DNA of 52,673 nt from Alphaproteobacteria bacterium (GTDB lineage Bacteria > Myxococcota_A > UBA796 > GCA-2862545), in NCBI GenBank assembly GCA_020632955.1, contig JACKEO010000026.1, forward strand, positions 1 through 52,673. The letters run 5' to 3'. Shown here piece after piece: positions 18,201 to 26,767 of the stretch. Within the stretch, counting starts at the first letter, position 1; each line of letters begins with the position of its first letter. A model generated the notes under the pieces. It saw only the letters and a program-made list of their open reading frames with translations. It made no database searches and was not told the DNA's origin. Made by a program: the position numbers and the translations under genes.

Positions 18201-21200
18201 GACGACGTGCCCCAGGTGGAGACCACCGACACCCTGCCCGCCGGCACGGCCGCGCGCGGCGACGTGGTGCGCTGCACCGTGGCGCCCGACGACGGCACCG
18301 ACGTGGGCGCGCCCGTCACCTCCCCCCCGCTGATCGTCGACAACGCCCCGCCGTCGGTGCGCGCGGCCCACCTCGAGCCCGACGCGCCGAAGGTGGGCGA
18401 CACGGTGGAGGTGGTCGTCGACACCACCCACGACCCCGACGGCGACACGGTCACGGTGGACGTGGCCTGGTTCGTCGACGACCAGCCGGCCGGCACGGGC
18501 AGCGCGCTCGAGCTGGCCGCCTGGCACAAGGGCCAGGTGGTCCGCGCCGTGCTCACGCCGCGCGACGACGCCGACAGCGGCCTCCCCTTCGATCTCGACA
18601 CCGTCATCGCGAACACGCCGCCGGTGGCGCTCACCGTCGTGCTCGAGCCCTCCGATCCGGTCACGGGCGTCGACATCACCGCCGTGCCCACCGGCGACGA
18701 CGCCGACAGCGACCACCTCACCTGGACCTACGTGTGGTCGGTGGACGGCACCGAGGCCCAGCGCGGCCCCGCCGACACCTTCGTGGGCACGCGCGGCGAC
18801 GAGGTGAGCGTGGAGGCGTGGGCGTCGGACGGCGAGGCCACCTCGGGCAGCGTGCAGGCGGGGCCCGTCGAGGTGGGCAATGCGCCGCCCGTGCTCACCG
18901 AGGTGAAGCTGTCGCCCAGCGCCCCCACCGGGTCCAGCACGCTCACGTGCATCCCCGAGGGCTGGTACGACGCCGAGGGCGACACCCCGGACTACCGCTA
19001 CGCGTGGACGATCGTGGACGGGTCTCCCGACGGCATCCCCGCGGACGTCACCACGGACACCTTCCCGGCCTCCCGCCTCGACGTGGGCGAGGCGGTGTGG
19101 TGCACGGTGACCCCCTTCGACGGTGAGGACGAGGGCGCGCCGGTCTCGTCCCCCACGGTGGCCCGGGTGAACGTGCCCCCGGTGATCACCCGGGCCCTGC
19201 TCACGCCCGAGGTGGTGCGCGCCGGCGACGTCGTCCAGGTCGACGGCCTGCTCACCGACGACGCCGATGGGGACACCGTCACCGTGAGCTACGCGTGGAC
19301 GCTGGACGGCGAGCCCGTGGGCGACGACAGCTCCGAGCTGCCCCTCGACACCCTGCCGGCCTACCGGGGCGACGTGGTGCGCGTGGTGGTGACGCCCCAC
19401 GACGGCCGCGAGGCGGGCACGCCCTGGGTGGGCGAGGTCACCCTCGCGAACACCCCGCCCGTGCTGCACGGCATCAGCTTCGATCCGAGCCCGCCCGCCA
19501 CGCGCACCGAGGTCACGGCCCTGGTCGACGCCACCGATGCCGACCAGGAGGAGCTCACCATCACCTACCGCTGGCGGGTCAACGGCGGGCAGGTGCTCTA
19601 CGGACCCTACGACACCCTCCAGGACTACCTGGTCACGGCGGGATCCACGGTCCGCGTGGAGGTGGTGGTCAGCGACGGCAGCCCCGACATCGCCACCGGC
19701 TTCCACCAGGAGGTCGTCGGCAACGCCCCCCCCACGCTGCTGGAGGTCTACCTCGCGCCCGAGGGCATCAAGACCCAGCAGGGCAACGCGCAGCTCACCT
19801 GCTCGGCCCGCGCGCTCGACCCGGAGCAGCAGACGCTCGTCTTCGTCTGGGACTGGTACATCAACGGCGAGTTCGTCTACCGCGGCGACGGCCAGGTCTG
19901 GCAGGCCTCGGGGCTCCAGCCCGACGACGAGGTGTACTGCATCGTCACGGTCACCGACCCGGGCGGCCTGTCCGACTCGCTCCAGTCCAACACGGCGAAG
20001 GTGGCCAACCGGCCTCCGCAGATCTCCCTGATGATCCTGGAGCCCGACTACTTCTTCTTCGACAGCGAGCCCTACCTGGTGTCGCCCTGCTTCGACCCCG
20101 ACGGCGACAAGATCACGCGCACCTTCGAGTGGTTCATCGACGACGTGCTCGTGGCCACCGTGGTCGACGACGAGCACTACCCGGCGGACGGCGGCTACTT
20201 CGATCGGGGCAGCCTGGTGTGGGTCCACCTGTCGATCACCGACGGGCAGGAGGTCGTGGAGGCCTGGACCGAGCCGCGCCAGGTGCTGAACTACCTCCCC
20301 GAGTTCCGCACCTTCACCTTCGACCCCGCACGCGTGGTGCACTCCTTCGACCAGGCGCGGGTGCGGCTGCAGGCCGGCGACGAGGAGGGCGACAGCGTCG
20401 ACGCCGAGCTCACCTGGTCGGTCAACGGCACCGAGGTGGCCACCCACGCGCTCACGAACGTCACCTCCACCCGGTACGACACCCTCGATCACCCCCTCGA
20501 GGTGGGCGACGTGGTGTCGGTGCACGCGTGGCTCACCGACAGCTACGGCGGACGCGCCCAGCAGACGATCCAGACCACCGTGGTGAACAACCCGCCCGAG
20601 CGCACGCCCGACCTCGACGTGCTGCCGGTGGACGACCAGGCCGCCGCCGACGCGACGGCCTACCGCTGCGATCCCGGCACCGACGTCGACCAGGACGGCG
20701 ACCCGGTCACCTGGACCTTCTCCTGGGCGGTGGACGGCGTGGCCTGGCAGGGCAGCGCCACCACCACCGACCGCACCGGCGACACCCTCCCCACCTCCGC
20801 CTTCGCGCTCGGCAGCGTGCTGTCGTGCGCGGCGGTCCCCGACGACGGGCACGACGCCGGCGCCGCCTGGACCGCCTTCTCGGTCGCCGCGTCCGACCTC
20901 ACCATCCCGCAGGGCGTCGACATCACGCAGACCCTCGGCACGGATCAGGGCGAGAGCGTGGTCTTCGTGCGCGACCTGCACCTGTCGGACGGCACGCTGG
21001 AGCTGCTGGGCAAGGTGACGCTCGTGGCCCACAGCCTCGTGGTGGACCACGCCGACGTGCTCGTCACGGCCGACGGCACGGGCGAGCTCCCCGACAGCGG
21101 TCCCGGTGCGCCCACGGGCCCCGGCGCCGGCGCCGGGCACGGCGCCGCCGGTGGGGCCGCCCCCGACGGCACCCCGGGCGGCGTGGCCTACGGGAGCAGC

Positions 21201-21707
21201 GCCTCGGTGGCCACGGTGGGCAGCGGCGGCGGCAGCGGCGCCGCGGACGGCGGAAGCGGCGGCGGCGCGCTCGAGGTGATCGCCCACCGCATCGCCGTCA
21301 CCGCCGGCAGCGTGCGGGCGCGCGGCGAGGACGGCGCCTCCCTGCTCATCGCGCTCACCGACGGGGCGGGCGGCGGCGGCTCCGGCGGCACCGTGCGGCT
21401 GCGCACCTGCAGCACCCTCGAGGCCCGTCCGGGCAGCCTCGACGTCTCGGGCGGCGACGGCGGCGACGCCACGCTCGCGGCCCAGGTGGGCTCGGGCGGC
21501 GCGGGCGGACGCGTGAAGCTCGTCGCGCCGGTCACGGGCTGGATCACCGGCCCCACCGGACTCGACGTGAACGGCGGCGCGGCCGGCGTCTCGGGCGTGC
21601 CCCCCACCTCCGACGGGAAGAAGGGCGGCAACGGCACGTCCACCAAGACCACGGCGGTGTGCCCCTTCCTCGACGGCGACGTGCCGCCCACCGGGAGCAC
21701 GTTGTAG
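15294..21707 (+). CDS. giant surface lipoprotein with about 19 Ig-like repeats and Gly-rich C-terminus
   Basis: A 2137-residue lipoprotein. The GTG at 15294 follows GGAGGT and starts the signal RGLWLLGLLAAC, with the lipid-anchored Cys at residue 13; upstream in-frame GTG codons lack a good ribosome site. Residues about 24-84 are an Asp/Ser/Gly spacer. Then come about 19 Ig/PKD/cadherin-like repeats of roughly 90-95 residues, most beginning N-x-P-P and carrying D-x-D-G-D, a likely Ca2+-binding turn. Twelve of them form four ABC triplets. From about residue 1868 the chain is Gly-rich (GSGGGSGAADGGSGGG, GGAGGRVKL), resembling beta-helix-like ends of other large myxobacterial surface proteins. 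Probable role: adhesion or cell-surface matrix. Function is inferred from architecture only. Confidence 0.9.
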   Translation: MRGLWLLGLLAACTPSEGPTKVPGDDTDGVADSDDTGDSGPGDSGPGDSGSDSGDSGPDTGDSGSDTGDSGAGDSGAGDSGAGAAPTATIVDPPSGSTLPAAPSTRLSGTVADADDAATSLRVTWSVDTVVVCPETTASAGGNTTCDVALTAGAHTVRLDVVDPSALTGEATIPLTVAPNAPPTAVVVTPASGGTSVDAGTPVTVQVRATDAEDAAADLAVSWSSSLVGDDLSALSTVPDGADLAGGTLDLASGTRTLTATVRDRLGAQATAAITVTVGPGNLAPRCTLDSPKDDAVLLLGQALEVAGRVTDLDDGASALAVEIRSDKDGLLATPTPSVAGSVTASVTGLSTGVHLITMGARDPDDATCSDTATIRVGNPPTLVVTAPGDGDVVDLGDAVPVAVAVTDPDGDVTTVAVEVRSDRDGLVASGAPDAGGSLALSLTSLSRGTHALTLSATDSDAFTTSVPRALRVNGPPGLATIEVSPAYPKTTDTLAVQRTVDAVDADGDPVTHTTWWTRDPDVTVQGASVDAAQTTKGQTWTAHVRANDGRLDGAEAVQAVTVANTPPVLTKVWLAPETPRTGDELQLAWTGSDADDDALLPGSIVWRVDGTEVAFDTTLFGPVTQGTSITVTLQLDDGEALSAPLSATVSVGNAAPEVAGAHITPPQPSATDTLTCVADDVSDPENDAVTLSYTWAVDGTPTGDTTATVDASGLPRKASITCGITPFDGTTEGLTTWSDPVSIDNRLPVVLDARLEPANPTVGDTVAVVDARGDDPDGDPVTLAYAWKVGGVPAGSGPSLVLAPYAKGQLVQVSVTASDGAVGPATSLVTTIANTPPVATEVVLSPDAVSEGDTVTATPSGTDADDDRLDWTYTWTVGPTVLQDGPLATLAAPARGSVLRVTVSAWDGEAASATKPWAEITVGNAVPTVASAEVGPPGATVLDALTCTPVGWSDADGDPEGYRFSWTVDDVPQVETTDTLPAGTAARGDVVRCTVAPDDGTDVGAPVTSPPLIVDNAPPSVRAAHLEPDAPKVGDTVEVVVDTTHDPDGDTVTVDVAWFVDDQPAGTGSALELAAWHKGQVVRAVLTPRDDADSGLPFDLDTVIANTPPVALTVVLEPSDPVTGVDITAVPTGDDADSDHLTWTYVWSVDGTEAQRGPADTFVGTRGDEVSVEAWASDGEATSGSVQAGPVEVGNAPPVLTEVKLSPSAPTGSSTLTCIPEGWYDAEGDTPDYRYAWTIVDGSPDGIPADVTTDTFPASRLDVGEAVWCTVTPFDGEDEGAPVSSPTVARVNVPPVITRALLTPEVVRAGDVVQVDGLLTDDADGDTVTVSYAWTLDGEPVGDDSSELPLDTLPAYRGDVVRVVVTPHDGREAGTPWVGEVTLANTPPVLHGISFDPSPPATRTEVTALVDATDADQEELTITYRWRVNGGQVLYGPYDTLQDYLVTAGSTVRVEVVVSDGSPDIATGFHQEVVGNAPPTLLEVYLAPEGIKTQQGNAQLTCSARALDPEQQTLVFVWDWYINGEFVYRGDGQVWQASGLQPDDEVYCIVTVTDPGGLSDSLQSNTAKVANRPPQISLMILEPDYFFFDSEPYLVSPCFDPDGDKITRTFEWFIDDVLVATVVDDEHYPADGGYFDRGSLVWVHLSITDGQEVVEAWTEPRQVLNYLPEFRTFTFDPARVVHSFDQARVRLQAGDEEGDSVDAELTWSVNGTEVATHALTNVTSTRYDTLDHPLEVGDVVSVHAWLTDSYGGRAQQTIQTTVVNNPPERTPDLDVLPVDDQAAADATAYRCDPGTDVDQDGDPVTWTFSWAVDGVAWQGSATTTDRTGDTLPTSAFALGSVLSCAAVPDDGHDAGAAWTAFSVAASDLTIPQGVDITQTLGTDQGESVVFVRDLHLSDGTLELLGKVTLVAHSLVVDHADVLVTADGTGELPDSGPGAPTGPGAGAGHGAAGGAAPDGTPGGVAYGSSASVATVGSGGGSGAADGGSGGGALEVIAHRIAVTAGSVRARGEDGASLLIALTDGAGGGGSGGTVRLRTCSTLEARPGSLDVSGGDGGDATLAAQVGSGGAGGRVKLVAPVTGWITGPTGLDVNGGAAGVSGVPPTSDGKKGGNGTSTKTTAVCPFLDGDVPPTGSTL
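15363..15546 (+). repeat. tandem low-complexity DNA coding the Asp/Ser/Gly spacer
   Basis: Imperfect units of 9-12 bp such as GGCGACTCCGG repeat through this stretch and encode GDSG, GDTGDSG and AGDSG units. It is a protein linker between the lipid anchor and the first Ig-like domain, prone to length variation by slippage. Confidence 0.85.
16980..20282 (+). repeat. four-fold ABC super-repeat of Ig-like domains
   Basis: Domain starts recur in a fixed order. A type (ANTPPV) begins near 16980, 17790, 18605 and 19442. B type (GNA-P) begins near 17247, 18060, 18873 and 19716. C type begins near 17524, 18336, 19164 and 20001. The period is 810-837 bp (about 270-280 residues). Each B domain has exactly two Cys (LTC early, then a C-x-V/I-T/A pattern), while A domains have none and C domains have none except one in the last. 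This suggests the triplet, not the single domain, was the duplicated unit. Confidence 0.8.
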
Positions 21708-21717
21708 AGCGCGGCGC

Positions 21718-23202
21718 CTACTCGTCCGCCGCGAGCTCCAGGTGCACGCCCTGGGGCAGCGTGGGGGCGAAGGCCTCGAGGCCCGCGCGCAGGCGCTCCT
21801 CGCCGGCGCGGTCGAGCGCGTACAGGCCCACCCGCCGATCGTCCTCCGCGTAGGCGGAGACGTCGACCACCAGGGTGCCCACCCGTCGCCACGCGCGGGG
21901 CAGGCGCGGGAACCAGTGGTCGAAGATCATCACCGCCTGCACGCCGCGGTCGCGGGCGAGGCGGTCCATCCACACCACACCGCCGTCCTCGAGGCGCGCG
22001 CGGAGCGCATCGGCGCTGGCGAGGCCCACGAGGTCGAGCACGTAGTGCTCGTTCTGCAGCGAGACCCAGCCGATGTCGTTCACCGCGACGGGGCCCTGCA
22101 CCACCTCGGTGGCCAGCCGGTGCAGCTGCCCCTGCTGTCGCCAGATGTGCGCCGACGCCCAGGGCAGGTCCACCAGCAGCTTGCCGTTCACCACCGCGAG
22201 GATCAGGGCCACCAGCACCAGCGGGCGACGCTGTCCGGGCGTGCCCGCCTGCCGCCGCAGCGGCTCCCGGAAGGTCCACGCCGCCACGATCACCACGAGC
22301 ACCGTGACGTAGCCGAGGTAGCGGTGGAACAGGCCCACCTGGGCGATGGCGGTGTGGCCCACCATGGCGGCCAGCGCCAGGGCCGGGAGCACCGCGTGCA
22401 CGCGGCCCTGGCGCGCGCCCCACCAGGTGGCGAGGCCCGCGAGGAGGAGCGGCACCGCCACGGCCGGCAGGTAGATCTCGAGCAGGGCGCGGTCGAACAT
22501 CGCGTTCTTCGACAGCACCGAGAACGGCAGCCAGAAGCCTGAGCGGGCGTGGAGCCACGCGCTGCTGCCCGCGAGCGTGGCCACCACGGCGGCGGCCACG
22601 AGGGCGCCTGCGGCGCGCTGCCCCCGCACCGCCCACCAGGCGGCAGCCAGGAGCACCACGCCCGTGTCCTCGAAGCGCACCAGCGGCAGCAGCACCGCCA
22701 CCAGCACGGCCCACGGACGCGCCCGCCCGCCCGCGTCCACGTCGAGCAGCGCCACGGCCAGCCAGGCCGCCAGCGCCACCTGCAGGGTGTGCTCCATGCC
22801 GGTGAGCGTGAGCGGCACGAGGTTGCCCACCACCACCATCAGCAGCGCGAAGGCGACTGCGGCCCCCTGCTGCGAGGGGAAGACGCGCGTGGCCGCCGCC
22901 GCGAAGGCCGCGGTGGCGAGCAGGCCCGCGAGCAGGTTCAGCCCGAGCGGCCACCCCACAGCGCCGCCGAGCCACCAGCCGGGCACCAGCAGCCACGGCC
23001 AGAGCAGGCTGGAGGCCGGGGCCGAGAACTCGCCGGCGTTGATGCCGTGCTCGCCCTGCGCGAGGTGGCGGGCGAGCTCGAGGTGCACGTAGGGGTCGTC
23101 GAGCGTGTAGGCGAACACGCCGTCGTTCAGCGCCCACAGCGCCACCACCTCGAGCAGCACGCCGAGGAGGTAGACCGCGACCGCCGGACCCAGGACCCTC
23201 AC
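21718..23202 (-). CDS. polytopic membrane protein, GT-C glycosyltransferase-like
   Basis: A 494-residue protein with about ten hydrophobic segments and a soluble C-terminal domain (from about residue 350) holding NDIGWVSLQNEHYVLDLVGLAS. The first loop reads LDDPYVHLELARHLAQGEHG followed by FSAPASSLLWPW. That is the paired-Asp motif and downstream pattern of GT-C enzymes that use lipid-linked sugars on the outer face of the membrane. The GTG start at 23202 is 10 bases after the stop of the slyD-like gene, so the two are probably co-transcribed. Convergent with the giant lipoprotein, only 10 bases between stops. Sugar and acceptor unknown. Confidence 0.7.
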   Translation of the reverse strand: MRVLGPAVAVYLLGVLLEVVALWALNDGVFAYTLDDPYVHLELARHLAQGEHGINAGEFSAPASSLLWPWLLVPGWWLGGAVGWPLGLNLLAGLLATAAFAAAATRVFPSQQGAAVAFALLMVVVGNLVPLTLTGMEHTLQVALAAWLAVALLDVDAGGRARPWAVLVAVLLPLVRFEDTGVVLLAAAWWAVRGQRAAGALVAAAVVATLAGSSAWLHARSGFWLPFSVLSKNAMFDRALLEIYLPAVAVPLLLAGLATWWGARQGRVHAVLPALALAAMVGHTAIAQVGLFHRYLGYVTVLVVIVAAWTFREPLRRQAGTPGQRRPLVLVALILAVVNGKLLVDLPWASAHIWRQQGQLHRLATEVVQGPVAVNDIGWVSLQNEHYVLDLVGLASADALRARLEDGGVVWMDRLARDRGVQAVMIFDHWFPRLPRAWRRVGTLVVDVSAYAEDDRRVGLYALDRAGEERLRAGLEAFAPTLPQGVHLELAADE

Positions 23203-23212
23203 GGCGACCGGA

Positions 23213-23710
23213 TCAGTGGTGGTGGTGGCCGTCGGGGCCGTGCACGTGGCCGTGCGCGACCTCCTCCGGCAGGGCCTCGCGGATGCCGAGCACCTTCACC
23301 GCGAAGTGCAGGGTCTTGCCCGCCAGCGGGTGGTTGGCCGACACGGTGACCCGGGCGCCCTGGATCTTCTCGACCCAGAGCATCATCGCGGTGCCGTCGG
23401 CGTTCTCGGCGCGCAGCGGCATGCCCACCTGCAGGTCCATGTCCTTGGGGAAGGCGCTGCGGTGCACCGACTCCACCGCGTCGTCGCGGTAGATGCCGTA
23501 GCCCTCCTCGGGCGGCACCACGGCGGCGACCTCCTCGCCCACCTTGCGGCCGAGGAGCTGCTTCTCGAGCCCCGGCACGATGTTGGCGTGGCCGTGCAGG
23601 TAGTCGAAGGCCTGCCCCTGGCTGTCGTCGAGGACGGCGCCCTCGTCGTCGCGGAGCACGTAGGAGAAGCTCACGACCCTGTCGGGGCCGATGTCCAGGA
23701 CCTCGCTCAT
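23213..23710 (-). CDS. slyD: SlyD-like FKBP peptidyl-prolyl isomerase
   Basis: A 165-residue FKBP-type isomerase of the SlyD class. It speeds proline isomerisation and can act as a chaperone. Signatures are the start VVSFSYVLRDDEG, the FKBP core FDYLHGHANIVPGLEKQLLG, the inserted-in-flap region (PPEEGYGIYRDDAVESVHRS to GARVTVSANHPLAGKTL) and a His-rich tail HGHVHGPDGHHHH that would bind Ni2+ or Zn2+. There is no signal peptide, so it is cytoplasmic. ATG 23710 follows GGAGGG. It sits between an exported SRPBCC gene and a membrane protein gene on the same strand. Confidence 0.92.
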   Translation of the reverse strand: MSEVLDIGPDRVVSFSYVLRDDEGAVLDDSQGQAFDYLHGHANIVPGLEKQLLGRKVGEEVAAVVPPEEGYGIYRDDAVESVHRSAFPKDMDLQVGMPLRAENADGTAMMLWVEKIQGARVTVSANHPLAGKTLHFAVKVLGIREALPEEVAHGHVHGPDGHHHH

Positions 23711-23766
23711 CTCACCCTCCGTGCGGCGTGGGCGCCAGGACGGGGGCACGTAGCCGCGCGGCCGCC

Positions 23767-24282
23767 TCAGGGCACGGCAGGACCGTCGAGACGGGCCAGC
23801 GCGGCGTCGTAGCAGGCCGTCCAGGCCGGGTGCACGGCCTCGTGGAAGGCGTGGCGCACGAACCACGGGGGCTCCGACAGGTACGTGGTGAGCGTGACCT
23901 CGGTGCCTCCCTCGACGGCGCGCGCGGCCACGCGGGTGGTGAAGCCCTTCGGCCCGGCGTGCTCCCAGTCCACCCGGCGTCCGGACACCACGTCGGCCAC
24001 CTGGAGCAGCAGGCGTCGGCGCAGCGGCCCGGGCACGTAGGTCACCCGGGCGGTGGCGCCCAGGCCGGCCGCCGGCACGCCCAGGGACCAGCCCCGCAGG
24101 CAGTCGCCGTCGAAGAGGCCCGCAGCGTAGGTGAGATCGGCGAAGGCGGCGGTCACCTCCTCGGGCGTCCGGCTCACCACCCGGCGCGCCACCACGTCGG
24201 CCGAGGGCGCGGACTCCTCCGCCCCGGCCGCGGTGGCGGGGAGCAGCACGGCGAGGGCGAGCGCAGCGGGGGCACGGGTCAC
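23767..24282 (-). CDS. exported SRPBCC/START-like protein
   Basis: A 171-residue protein. The first about 20 residues form a cleavable signal peptide (APAALALAVLLPATAAGAEE). The rest resembles the SRPBCC (polyketide cyclase/Bet v1-like) fold: an N-terminal helix with SRTPEEVTAAFADL, beta strands (ATARVTYVPGPLRRRLLLQV; WEHAGPKGFTTRVAARAV; TEVTLTTYLSEP) and a long C-terminal helix. Such domains bind hydrophobic ligands in a cavity; here it would work in the periplasm. The GTG start at 24282 follows AGGAGGT, so the longer upstream reading is not used. Ligand unknown. Same strand as slyD, 56 bases upstream of it. Confidence 0.7.
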   Translation of the reverse strand: MTRAPAALALAVLLPATAAGAEESAPSADVVARRVVSRTPEEVTAAFADLTYAAGLFDGDCLRGWSLGVPAAGLGATARVTYVPGPLRRRLLLQVADVVSGRRVDWEHAGPKGFTTRVAARAVEGGTEVTLTTYLSEPPWFVRHAFHEAVHPAWTACYDAALARLDGPAVP

Positions 24283-24378
24283 GGGACCTCCTGGATCTGC
24301 GCTAACGCCCCGATCCCGTCGGGCCATCCGCACGGCCCCCTGGCGGGTGTCCGCGCCCGCGCGTCGGCGTGCGTCCCC

Positions 24379-24407
24379 GTGACGAGGGCGGATCGCGTGG
24401 ATACCAG
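24379..24407 (+). promoter_or_regulatory. candidate promoter of the glutathione peroxidase gene
   Basis: GTGACG (24379-24384) and TACCAG (24402-24407) are 17 bp apart and end 27 bases before the ATG. This is the only plausible plus-strand signal I see in the 152-bp divergent space. Weak match, by eye. Confidence 0.3.
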
Positions 24408-24434
24408 GGCGGCTCCTCGGCGCGGGAGGAACCG

Positions 24435-25000
<566 letters not shown>

Positions 25001-25004
<4 letters not shown>

Positions 25005-26743
25005 GCCTCGCTGCCCGGCTGCGCACCGCCCTCGACGGACTCCGACGGCGGCGCCCCCTGCCGGTCTGGTACCACGAGGGCTACCGCCTCCCGCTGCCCG
25101 ACGGACGGGAGGCCCTGGGCCTGGAGACGCGACGGGCCGACATGGCCCTGTGGGGCCTGCTCGGGGCGCGGAACCGCCGCCTGCTGGAGATCCACGAGCC
25201 GGGGCGCGCCTCCTTCGGCGAGCTCCAGCTGGTGCACGACGACGCCTGGCTGGAGCGGCTCACCCGGCCTCGCGATCTGGCGCAGGTCTTCGGCCTGGAC
25301 CGGGAGGACTTCCCGGTGGGCCCGGTGCTCACCACCGTGCGGCTGGCCGTGCGCGGCACCGTGGCCGCCACCCGGCACGCCCTGGAGCGCGGCGGCCCCA
25401 CGCTCAACCTGCTGGGCGGCTTCCACCACGCCTTCCCCGACCGGGGCACCGGCTTCTGCCCCGTGAACGATCTCGCCATCGCCCTGGCCGCCGCGCGGGC
25501 GGAGGGCTTCGACGGCGACGCCCTGGTCCTCGACCTCGACGCCCACCCCCCGGACGGCACCGCGGCCTGCCTCGAGCAGGACGAGCGCGCCTGGATCGGC
25601 TCGATCTCCGGCTCGGACTGGGGCCCGCTGCCTGGCGTGGACGAGACCGTGCTTCCCGGCGCCGACGACGCCACCTACCTGGCCGCGCTCCGCGACCTGC
25701 TCGGCCGCCTCCGACGCCCGCGACTGGCCTTCGTGCTCGCGGGCGGCGACGTGCTCGCCGGCGACCGCCTGGGCACGCTGAAGCTCACGCCGGCGGGCGT
25801 GCAGGAGCGCGACCGCCTGGTGGCCGCCTGGCTCGACGACCTGCCGTCGGTGTGGGTGCCCGCGGGCGGCTACCAGGCCGAGGCCTGGCGCGTGGTGGCG
25901 CGCACGGCCGGCGTGCTCATCGGGCGCGGCTTCCGTCCCGTCCCCGACGAGCTCGATCCCATCGCGAGCCACTTCGCCTACGTCTCGCGCAGCCTCGACG
26001 CCGCCACGCTGCACGGCGGAGAGCCGTGGATCACCCAGGAGGAGGTGGACGCGATGTTCGGCGCGCGCAGCGGCGCCCGCGACGGCCGCCTGCTCGGCTA
26101 CTACACGGCCGACGGCATCGAGCACGCCCTGTGGGCCTACGGCTTCCTGCCGCTGCTGCACCGCCTGGGCTACCGCGCCTTCCAGGTGGAGATCTCCCGG
26201 GGCGCCTCGGGCGACCGCGCCCAGCTCACGGGCAGCGCCGGCGGCGAGCGTCACCTCCTCTGGGAGATCGTCGTCGATCGCGAGACGGTGGCCGGCCACC
26301 CGGTCCTCTTCCTCAACTGGATGACCATGCGGCACCCCCGTGGGGCCTTCGATCCCAGGCACCCGCGCCTCCCCGGGCAGGAGGTGCCGGGCCTCGGGCT
26401 CGCGGACGAGGCGATGGCCCTGCTCGTGCGCGTGTGCGGTCGCCTCGACCTCGACGGCATCCTGCTGCGCCCGGCCTGGCTGCACGTGGCGGCCATGGGC
26501 CACCCGCGCTTCCGCTTCGTGGATCCGGCCCACGAGGGCCGCTTCCAGGCGCTGCTGCGCGACCTGCACGACGTGCCCCTGCGCCAGCTCACCGAGGCCG
26601 CCGCCGCCGGACGGCTGACCTGCGACGGCGAGCCCTGGACCTGGCGTCCGGAGCCGATGGTGCTCTGGACCCGTCCCCACGCCGAGGACGAGGCCGCGGT
26701 GGCCACCACCCGCGACGCGACGCGCTTCACCCTCGCCCCGTGA
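25001..26743 (+). CDS. histone deacetylase-family protein with C-terminal extension
   Basis: A 580-residue protein. Residues about 15-310 have the arginase/HDAC fold. The His pair is in GGFHHAFP (142-143), followed by GFCPVNDLAIA. Zn2+ ligands are Asp180 and His182 in LDLDAHPPDGTA and Asp250 in GGDVLAGDRLG, and the catalytic Tyr291 is in GGYQAEAW. Members remove acetyl groups from lysine or polyamines; the substrate here is unknown. The remaining about 270 residues (from SHFAYVSRSLD) form a separate domain with RLPGQEVPGLGL and LDGILLRPAWLHVAAMG motifs that I have seen attached to HDACs in related bacteria but cannot name. Translation is coupled to the peroxidase gene (GTGA overlap). Confidence 0.85.
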
Positions 26744-26767
26744 CGCGCGTCCGGCGGGGCAGGCCGA

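Noticed and set aside
14844..21287. A 2147-codon minus-strand open frame opposite the giant lipoprotein
   Set aside because: It is an antisense shadow created by high GC, strong third-position GC bias and repeats. Its product is Gly/His/Arg/Val-rich without domains, while the plus strand has a signal peptide, regular Ig-like repeats and a ribosome site.
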